Below are positions 7,401 through 11,021 of a DNA stretch of 11,021 nt, piece by piece (the first letter of the stretch is position 1; every line of letters begins with the position of its first letter). The stretch covers positions 1 to 11,021 of the forward strand of contig CAYLNK010000230.1 in assembly GCA_964384675.1 (NCBI GenBank), written 5' to 3'. A model generated the notes under the pieces. It had not been told where the DNA came from. It was given only the letters and a program-made list of their open reading frames with translations, and did no database searches. The translations under genes and the position numbers were made by a program. The stretch is from CAYLNK01 sp964384675 (GTDB taxonomy: Bacteria; Acidobacteriota; Thermoanaerobaculia; UBA5066).

Positions 7401-7553
7401 CTTCCCGAAGAGACGGAGCGCCTCGGCGCCCCGCGGCTCGGAGGCGGGGCTCACGGCGCTCGCGGCCGGGCGCGGCGGGTCGGCGGCCCGGCCGAGGGCC
7501 GGCAGGGCCAGGAGGACCGCGGTGATGGTTCGGGCAAGGCGAATCGCGGTCAC
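4494..7553 (-). CDS. Exported tandem GWxTD-like / VWFA domain protein
   Basis: This 1019-residue protein is predicted to be exported. The N-terminus has a basic start, a hydrophobic core (ITAVLLALPALG) and an Ala-rich cleavage site near residue 23. Two related modules follow, at about 53-145 and 285-380. Each carries a (V/I)(Y/F)(I/L)xxGPPD loop, a Cys, a W-containing strand and a second Cys 68-70 residues later. The second module resembles a GWxTD domain (FWKRR, then FRGTFTD in place of GWxTD). Beta-rich Ig-like segments occupy about 500-750. The C-terminal VWFA domain (about 765-1019) has an intact MIDAS: DTSGS at 813-817, Thr878 and Asp905 in LTDGED. It ends with the YLLTYVPQN and GYY motifs typical of acidobacterial VWFA-related proteins. 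Its molecular role is unknown; VWFA domains usually bind metal and protein partners. I chose the GTG at 7553 because GGAGG lies 6 nt before it and the signal peptide then begins correctly. A TTG at 7580 would add nine residues. Confidence 0.88.
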   Translation of the reverse strand: MTAIRLARTITAVLLALPALGRAADPPRPAASAVSPASEPRGAEALRLFGKLDDDRALVYIASGPPDARQVVSCSDLFRPLEVWTYLEHPKLGEKARVLFFQESGTRVFRYWTVLEGEPVLLSPTATVTGPLAETDPGKTGCGDALLVLTAFREIGKRQGDNNGGLAERSALAVQHVSAPLKPGEKAAPVAPVLVSNKPLTSKERKKATDALPEKYRQFLADVEPILTDVERDTMLRLSSDYQRDAFIEGFWKRRSVGADGMRIAFRDIYELRLKQVHELFRGTFTDQAKIFLSNGPPDGVKKVDCQDIYWPIQIWYYERMESIRASKVVLLFYQPFAAGDYQLWTPQDGVYALQVGGLGGLAGASASRRVDTTRCSEWRDVNAAMNASSAFFGGAGGMKAIEEIKQGQKPDVEGVDHILQMTTDLAAEASKLPIQRVLRFPEMVANKIRMELALMLERDSLTTKQVGDESFFDIDVVGEIVKGDRLVDNFRYRFDFPAGSVSGAFVPITIERELYPGEYRIKVKVADANRNAGAVIAEKLTVPEVPDATLTAAEKAARDAAKAAITRLSENPGARGSISIVPIAREIATGLIRFETRATSNDIAFTEFYLDNTRVMTKRRPPFDADLDLGHLPRKHSVKVIGYAKDGKAIAEDEVILNEGREAFRVRLTAPEKGIALEGPVRVVADVAVPETKRLKDVAIYVNEAKVATLFQSPFQQVVEIPKSKDLGFIRVVAQLEDGTTTEDLRYFNAPKYLSEVSVQAVELYTSVLAKGRPVTGLSQANFRIIEDGVPQNLDGFEVVTNLPLSLGIGVDTSGSMEESIVEAQKAASEFLRDVMTKRDRCFLVSFDNEPQLISRFTTDRDRIAQALAGLRAQGSTALWDALVYGLYQYQGVRGRKAYVILTDGEDRASKFTFEAALDYAKKTGVALYFIGLRIGAAQLDVKYKLNKMARETGGSVYYVDSAKNLDKIYKEIDEELRSQYLLTYVPQNKSVSNAWRKIEVKMSPENLTARTISGYYP

Positions 7554-7559
7554 GGTCAC

Positions 7560-7564
7560 CCTCC
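7560..7564 (-). promoter_or_regulatory. Shine-Dalgarno site deciding the VWFA gene start
   Basis: On the minus strand, GGAGG is followed by a 6-nt spacer and a GTG at 7553. Alternative in-frame starts are a GTG at 7559, which overlaps this site, and a TTG at 7580 with no such site. Both are less likely. Confidence 0.6.
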
Positions 7565-7705
7565 GGAGCGCCACAAGCAAGACCGGTTCCGCGGGGACCG
7601 TCCCCCGGCGTGACGCACTCTCACGGACCTACGCGCGGACGCTCCACCGGGTTTCCGGATGTTCGCCGGAGAGTTGGACCCGGATCCGTCGGGTTGGATC
7701 GTCGA

Positions 7706-9451
7706 TCAGCCGGCCTTCTCGAGAAGACCGGCGGCCTCCAGGTACGAGACGATCCGGTCCGCGGCGTCGTCGGGAAGGACCTCCTCGGTCCGGAGGACGA
7801 GCTCGGCGTCCTCGGGCGCCTCGTACGGGTCGGTGACCCCGGTGAACCCGGGCAGGTTCCCGGCCCGGGCTTTCGCGTAGAGCCCCTTGCGGTCGCGTCC
7901 CTCGCAGGTATCGACACTGGTGGCGACGTGGACCAGGACGAAGGCGCCCTCCGCCTCGACCATCGCCCGCACGGCCCGGCGCGTCGCGTCGTACGGCGCG
8001 ATCAGCGCGCACAGGACGATCCCGCCGTGCCGGCTCACCTCGGCGGCGACCCAGCCGACGCGGCGGACGTTCGTGTCGCGGTCCTCGCGCGAGAAGCCGA
8101 GGCCCGCGGTGAGGTGCTTCCTCACGAGGTCGCCGTCCAGGAGGGTCACCGGCCGGCCGCCCCGTTCCAGGAGCCGCGCCAGGAGGACGTTGGCGATCGT
8201 GGACTTTCCGGCGCCCGAGAGCCCCGTGAAGAAGACGGTGAAGCCCTGGCGGGCGCGGGGCGGGTGGCGCCGGGAGAGCTCGCGGGCCACTCCCGGGTAG
8301 GTGAACCATTCCGGGATCGGCCGGCCTTCCTGAAGGAGGCGCCGGAGCTCGGTTCCGGAGATCCGCAGCGGGGTCGCGCCCTCCGGGATCTCGTCCTCCG
8401 GGACGAAGGTATCCCCGTCGGCCAGGTAGACGAGCTCGCGGAACGGCACCATCTCGATGCCGATCTCCGCCTGGTGCTTCCGGACCAGCTCCTGGGCGTC
8501 GTACGGGCCGTAGAACGGCTTCCCGCTCCGGTCGGCGCCGGGGCCGGCGTGGTCGCGTCCGACGATGAAATGCGAGCAGCCGAAGTTCTTGCGGATGATC
8601 GCGTGCCAGAGGGCCTCGCGAGGTCCTCCCATCCGCATCGCCAGGGGGAGGAGGGCGAGCCGGGCGGTACCCTCGGGGTAGTTGGAGAGCACGCTCTGGT
8701 AGCAGCGGACGCGCGTGTAGTGGTCCACGTCGCCCGGCTTGGTCTGGCCGACGACCGGGTGGATCAGCAGGGTCCCGTGCACCTGGCGCGCGGCCCTCAT
8801 CGTCAGCTCGACGTGGGCGCGGTGCATCGGGTTGCGGGTCTGGAACGCGACGACGTTCGGCCCCCGGCTCGGGTCGTGCTCCGCCCTCACCTCCGCGGGC
8901 GTCTTGCGCCACGCGCGGAAGTCGTGATGGTGCGGCCGGGCCAGCCCCTCGAGCCGACCGGACAGGAAGCAGGGGTGCGTCCCGTTCACGAGCGAGGCGA
9001 CCCCCGGGTGGGCGATGTCGAGCGTTCCGAAGACCCGCTCGGCGAGCGAGGAGCGATCGGGCTGGAAGATCTCCTCGACCGTGAGGACGGCGATCACCTC
9101 GCCCTCGCCGTCGCGCAGCGCGAGCGGGGAGCCGGGAGCCAGCGCCTGGGCGGTCGCCTCGGGGACGTCCAGGTTGATCGGCATCGGCCAGAGCGTCCCG
9201 TCGAGGAGACGCATCTCCCGCGCGACGCTCTCGGTCTCCTTCTCGGAGAGGAACCCGCGGAGCGGGGAAAACCCTCCGGAGAGGAGCAGCTCCAGGTCGC
9301 AGAGCTGTCGCGGGGTCAGGTCCCACGACGCCGCGGAGCGGCAAAGGGCCTGGAGCTCGCGGCGGCGCTCGTCGTTCGCCATCAGGTCGACGAGTGCGCC
9401 GCCGTGGGGCGGGGTGAGGGTCTCCGGCTGGGTCGGGGTCGTGCTGCTCAT
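7706..9451 (-). CDS. Bifunctional ATP sulfurylase / APS kinase
   Basis: This 581-residue fusion has ATP sulfurylase (Sat) at the N-terminus and adenylylsulfate kinase (CysC) at the C-terminus. Sat motifs are GGFSPLRGFL (59-68), QTRNPMHRAH (204-213, the nucleotide-binding QxRNPxHxxH), HPVVGQTKPGDV (231-242) and GRDHAGPG (298-305). CysC motifs are a P-loop GLSGAGKST (410-418), DGD (439-441), FSREDRDTNVRR (453-464), an APYDATRR-like segment (485-492) and CEGRDRKGLYAKARAG (516-531). Sat converts sulfate and ATP to APS plus pyrophosphate, and CysC phosphorylates APS to PAPS; the fusion is cytosolic. In fungal sulfurylases the C-terminal kinase-like domain has become a regulatory, non-catalytic domain, but here the P-loop and DGD are intact, so both activities are expected. 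The ATG at 9451 is chosen because the Sat domain begins soon after it; there is no clear Shine-Dalgarno sequence. The gene is divergent from 9543 and lies 152 nt upstream of the VWFA gene. Confidence 0.95.
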   Translation of the reverse strand: MSSTTPTQPETLTPPHGGALVDLMANDERRRELQALCRSAASWDLTPRQLCDLELLLSGGFSPLRGFLSEKETESVAREMRLLDGTLWPMPINLDVPEATAQALAPGSPLALRDGEGEVIAVLTVEEIFQPDRSSLAERVFGTLDIAHPGVASLVNGTHPCFLSGRLEGLARPHHHDFRAWRKTPAEVRAEHDPSRGPNVVAFQTRNPMHRAHVELTMRAARQVHGTLLIHPVVGQTKPGDVDHYTRVRCYQSVLSNYPEGTARLALLPLAMRMGGPREALWHAIIRKNFGCSHFIVGRDHAGPGADRSGKPFYGPYDAQELVRKHQAEIGIEMVPFRELVYLADGDTFVPEDEIPEGATPLRISGTELRRLLQEGRPIPEWFTYPGVARELSRRHPPRARQGFTVFFTGLSGAGKSTIANVLLARLLERGGRPVTLLDGDLVRKHLTAGLGFSREDRDTNVRRVGWVAAEVSRHGGIVLCALIAPYDATRRAVRAMVEAEGAFVLVHVATSVDTCEGRDRKGLYAKARAGNLPGFTGVTDPYEAPEDAELVLRTEEVLPDDAADRIVSYLEAAGLLEKAG

Positions 9452-9473
9452 GCGGCGCGGATTGGAACACACA

Positions 9474-9487
9474 CCCCACGAATGGGG
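9474..9487. promoter_or_regulatory. Short hairpin in the divergent intergenic region
   Basis: CCCCA and TGGGG form a 5-bp stem around a CGAA loop, 23 nt upstream of the sulfurylase start on the minus strand. It could be an operator or chance, since no matching second copy is seen. Confidence 0.2.
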
Positions 9488-9493
9488 GAGGCG

Positions 9494-9503
9494 GGAGCGC
9501 TCC
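9494..9503. promoter_or_regulatory. 10-bp perfect palindrome between divergent genes
   Basis: GGAGCGCTCC is perfectly self-complementary. It lies between the start codons of the sulfurylase/APS kinase gene and the PEGA-like gene, 8 nt upstream of a possible -10 box for the latter. It is a candidate operator, but palindromes of this size are not rare in GC-rich DNA. Confidence 0.2.
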
Positions 9504-9511
9504 GGGGGGCC

Positions 9512-9517
9512 TAGCTT
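9512..9517 (+). promoter_or_regulatory. Possible -10 box for the PEGA-like gene
   Basis: TAGCTT partly fits TAnnnT and would give a short leader containing the GGAGG at 9530-9534 before the GTG at 9543. No -35 element is recognisable. Confidence 0.25.
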
Positions 9518-9529
9518 GGCGGCGGGCCC

Positions 9530-9534
9530 GGAGG
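9530..9534 (+). promoter_or_regulatory. Shine-Dalgarno site deciding the PEGA-like gene start
   Basis: GGAGG lies 8 nt before the GTG at 9543. It supports that start over the much longer upstream open frame, which runs antisense through the sulfurylase gene. Confidence 0.6.
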
Positions 9535-9542
9535 TGCACGAC

Positions 9543-9968
9543 GTGAAGCAGGACGGAGGATCGGGAGCGGGGAAGTGGGCGTGGGTCATGGCGATCGCGG
9601 CCGTCGGGGCGCTCGTCGTGCTGGCGCGGCGGAGCCCGGCGGTCCCCGGGGGCCTTCCCTGGGCGGCGGCGACGCCGACGCCGACTCCCACCCCCCGGCT
9701 CTACGCGGTGTACGAGACCCGGCGCTTCGCGGAGTTCCACGTCGACCCGGAGGAGGCCTGGGTGACCGTGAATGGCAAGGTCATAGGCCGGGCCGACGAC
9801 TGGGACGATGCCGGGGGAGGCCGCCGGTACCCCTTCCCGGGGGAGGGCTGGTACTACGTGAAGTTCTCACACCCGAGATACCGGACGCGCTGGGTCAAGG
9901 TCGTCGTCGACCACGGGGCCGGGAAGGAGATCGCGAAGGTGAAGTTCGACCTCGAGAAGAGGCGTTGA
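9543..9968 (+). CDS. Membrane-anchored PEGA-like domain protein
   Basis: This 141-residue protein starts at GTG with a GGAGG 8 nt upstream. Residues 12-28 form one hydrophobic segment, a signal anchor or uncleaved signal peptide, after a short basic/Gly-rich N-terminus. A linker with four Thr-Pro dipeptides (44-51) leads to a compact beta-rich domain at about 64-138. That domain has the FHVDPEEAWVTVNGKVIG opening, a Gly-rich GGGRRYPFPGEGWYYV turn and a closing VKVVVDHGAG strand. This pattern matches PEGA-like domains, small beta folds common on surface or periplasmic proteins of Acidobacteriota and Myxococcota. The domain probably faces the periplasm. Its function is unknown. It is transcribed away from the sulfurylase gene and lies 68 nt before the LuxR-type gene, so it may or may not share an mRNA with it. 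Confidence 0.75.
   Translation: MKQDGGSGAGKWAWVMAIAAVGALVVLARRSPAVPGGLPWAAATPTPTPTPRLYAVYETRRFAEFHVDPEEAWVTVNGKVIGRADDWDDAGGGRRYPFPGEGWYYVKFSHPRYRTRWVKVVVDHGAGKEIAKVKFDLEKRR
9672..9695 (+). repeat. Thr-Pro coding repeat
   Basis: Four Thr-Pro codon pairs in a row, the first two identical at DNA level (ACGCCG), encode a stiff extended linker between the membrane segment and the PEGA-like domain. Confidence 0.7.
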
Positions 9969-10026
9969 GCGCCCGGGGGACCAGAGCCCCCGTCCCGGCC
10001 TTGGTCGAGGCCGCCGTCCGCGCGAA

Positions 10027-10032
10027 GATACT
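10027..10032 (+). promoter_or_regulatory. Possible -10 box close to the LuxR-type gene start
   Basis: GATACT ends 4 nt before the ATG at 10037, and an overlapping TACTGT at 10029-10034 also fits TAnnnT. No Shine-Dalgarno sequence is present. This is a weaker example of the leaderless arrangement seen at 446-451 and 4470-4475. Confidence 0.3.
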
Positions 10033-10036
10033 GTGC

Positions 10037-10759
10037 ATGAGGTTCGACGCGGTGAGGCGCCTCCTCCAGCAGCTGTCGGCCAAGGAGGAAGCGGTCCTCG
10101 ACTCGGACGAGACCCTCACCGAAAGCGAGGTCGCCCTCGGGAGGCTCGTCCTGCCGCTCTTCCGGGACCGGGAGGCGCTCAGCCACAAGCTCGACGAGCT
10201 CGCCCAGCAGGCCGAGGCGCTCCAGGTCGCGGTGAACCACATCCCGCTGCCGGTCCTCGTGCTCGATCCCACGGGAGCGCTCCTCATCACGAACCGGGCC
10301 GCGCGGGACCTCTTCGGAGGGCCCGCGGTGCCGTTCCTCGTCCTCGAGGAGGCCAAGCGGTTCGTCCTCCGGCCCGTCCACCGGGAGCGGGCCGCCGACG
10401 TCCCGATGCCGGACGGCCGGAAGGTCCGGCTCCGGCTGATCCTGGGCCAGGTGCGCGACGCCCGCGAGCCGAAGGGGCCGCAGGTCGTCTTCGCGGTGCC
10501 GGCCGGTGCCCTCCTGCCGCTGACGCCGGCACGGCTCGTCGAACGCTTCGGCTTCACGCCGAAGGAGGCCGAGCTGACCGGGCTCGTCGCGCAGGGCCTC
10601 ACCAACAAGGAGATCGCCGCGCAGCTCTCGGTCGGAGCGGAGACCGTCCGTTCGCACCTGGCGGAGGCGTTCGCCAAGTCGGGCGCCAAGAACCGGGCCG
10701 AGCTGGTGACGCTCGCGGTGGCCGCGATCTTCGGTGTCGGGCCCGAAGAATCTCCGTGA
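10037..10759 (+). CDS. LuxR-family transcriptional regulator with PAS-like sensor domain
   Basis: This 240-residue cytosolic protein has three parts. Residues 1-64 are helical, with a coiled-coil-like stretch (LSHKLDELAQQAEALQVAV, about 48-66). Residues 66-155 look like a PAS domain, with IPLPVLVLDPTGALLITNRA followed by a beta-rich end. Residues 170-228 are a GerE/LuxR-type helix-turn-helix with FTPKEAELTGLVAQGLTNKE, IAAQLSVGAETVRSHL, then the typical K-x-x-x-KNRAEL ending. LuxR HTH domains bind promoter DNA, usually as dimers. The PAS part may sense a ligand or mediate dimerisation. No receiver domain is present, so it is not a classical response regulator, and it contains no cysteine, which argues against an Fe-S cluster or thiol switch. 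The ATG at 10037 was chosen because it begins the continuous helical region. Its stop overlaps the cysteine desulfurase start by 4 nt. Confidence 0.85.
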   Translation: MRFDAVRRLLQQLSAKEEAVLDSDETLTESEVALGRLVLPLFRDREALSHKLDELAQQAEALQVAVNHIPLPVLVLDPTGALLITNRAARDLFGGPAVPFLVLEEAKRFVLRPVHRERAADVPMPDGRKVRLRLILGQVRDAREPKGPQVVFAVPAGALLPLTPARLVERFGFTPKEAELTGLVAQGLTNKEIAAQLSVGAETVRSHLAEAFAKSGAKNRAELVTLAVAAIFGVGPEESP

Positions 10760-11021
10760 GCCGGCTCGTCTACGCCGACCACCACGCCACCGCTCCGCTC
10801 GTGCCCGAGGCGCTCGAGGCAATGCTCCCGTGGCTCGGGAGGCCCGCGAACCCCTCCTCGGTGCACGCCGAGGGGCGCGCCGCGCGCCTCGCCGTGGAGG
10901 AGGCCCGGGAGGCGGTGGCCGCCGCGATCGGGGCCCGGCCGGCCGAGATCGTCTTCACCTCCGGCGGGACGGAGTCGGACAACCTGGCGCTGAGGGGCGC
11001 GGCCCGCGAGGCCTCCGTAGT
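10756..11021 (+). CDS. Cysteine desulfurase (NifS/IscS family), 3'-truncated
   Basis: Only the first 88 codons are present, as the gene runs off the right edge. The start is a GTG sharing GTGA with the stop of the LuxR-type gene. The translated part matches the N-terminus of class V aminotransferase-fold cysteine desulfurases: YADHHATAPLVPEALEAMLP, then NPSSVHAEGRAAR, a long AVEEAREAVAAAIGARPAEI helix-strand, and the PLP-phosphate-binding loop FTSGGTESDNLAL. The usual DNNAT near the start is DHHAT here, a variant I believe also occurs in this family. These enzymes take sulfur from cysteine as an enzyme persulfide for Fe-S cluster or tRNA thiolation. The active-site Lys and Cys lie outside the window, so the subgroup (IscS, NifS or a tRNA-thiolation partner) cannot be decided. 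Confidence 0.9.
   Translation, partial: MSRLVYADHHATAPLVPEALEAMLPWLGRPANPSSVHAEGRAARLAVEEAREAVAAAIGARPAEIVFTSGGTESDNLALRGAAREASV

Noticed and set aside
7593..7605. GGGGA-CCG-TCCCC inverted repeat in the gap after the sulfurylase gene, considered as a terminator
   Set aside because: The stem is only 5 bp with a 3-nt loop and no T-run follows on either strand. I see no convincing terminator in the 152-nt gap.
4038..7613. A 1191-codon open frame on the plus strand across the peroxiredoxin and VWFA genes
   Set aside because: It is antisense to genes with clear family motifs, and its translation is a low-complexity mix of Asp, Val, Leu, Arg and Glu with no recognisable domain. Such frames arise in GC-rich DNA because stop codons are rare opposite strongly biased codons.
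9015..9542. Upstream extension of the PEGA-like gene frame into the sulfurylase gene
   Set aside because: The extension is antisense to Sat coding sequence. A GGAGG 8 nt before the GTG at 9543 marks the real start.
7610..9740. Long open frames on both strands over the sulfurylase/APS kinase gene (plus 7610-9514; minus 7629-9740)
   Set aside because: The translations are Arg/Pro/Gly-rich with no motifs, while the frame at 7706-9451 has every Sat and CysC signature.
9575..10036. N-terminal extension of the LuxR-type gene back to 9575
   Set aside because: It would overlap the PEGA-like gene in another frame, and its translation is Arg/Gly-rich without structure. The ATG at 10037 begins the ordered part.
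9854..10866. Minus-strand frames opposite the LuxR-type and desulfurase genes
   Set aside because: Their translations are low-complexity and charged, whereas the plus strand encodes a clear LuxR helix-turn-helix and a desulfurase N-terminus.
1..11021. Mobile element, defence island, CRISPR array or structural RNA gene
   Set aside because: I saw no transposase or integrase motifs, terminal repeats, regularly spaced repeats, or tRNA/rRNA-like sequence. Base composition looks even throughout.

Overview
The window is very GC-rich (about 70% by eye) with near-continuous, mostly bacterial-looking coding. The best taxonomic clue is the large exported protein at 4494-7553, which joins GWxTD-like modules to a C-terminal VWFA domain of the type often labelled 'acidobacterial VWFA-related'. 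With the PEGA-like protein, the split-direction small operons and the GC content, this suggests an Acidobacteriota chromosome, possibly a high-GC lineage such as Thermoanaerobaculia. That placement is an inference from protein families, with no rRNA marker in view. I see no tRNA, rRNA, CRISPR array, insertion sequence, integrase or phage gene, so this looks like ordinary chromosome.

Layout. (1) 2-2417+: the 3' end of a DivIC/FtsB-like septum protein gene, then a gene for a polytopic GT-C type glycosyltransferase. (2) 2421-3758+: three bases after the GT-C stop and in the same frame, a fusion of a degenerate methyltransferase-like segment and a GT2 polyprenyl-phosphate-sugar-synthase-like domain. 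(3) 9451 down to 3736 on the minus strand, in transcription order: bifunctional ATP sulfurylase/APS kinase, a 152-nt gap, the exported tandem GWxTD-like/VWFA protein, a PrxQ-type peroxiredoxin, and an 88-residue acidic protein translationally coupled to it. The tail of this last gene overlaps the tail of the GT2 gene by 23 bp. (4) 9543-11021+, divergent from the sulfurylase gene: a membrane-anchored PEGA-like protein, a PAS-like/LuxR-type regulator, and the first 88 codons of a NifS/IscS-type cysteine desulfurase overlapping the regulator by 4 nt.

How the genes may work together. The GT2 domain resembles enzymes that load a sugar onto a polyprenyl phosphate, and the GT-C neighbour resembles enzymes that use such lipid-linked sugars outside the membrane, so the pair is a plausible two-step glycosylation unit. 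Sat-CysC makes APS and then PAPS for sulfate assimilation or sulfation. PrxQ detoxifies peroxides. The LuxR-type gene may regulate or be co-expressed with the desulfurase gene.

The most informative observations are the internal duplication in the VWFA protein, where each copy carries a similarly spaced cysteine pair; the headless methyltransferase part of the GT2 fusion; the uncharacterised acidic protein coupled to PrxQ; the LuxR-desulfurase coupling; and TAnnnT boxes close to start codons that lack Shine-Dalgarno sequences, which points to leaderless transcripts. I found no clear defence system or other wholly new system.
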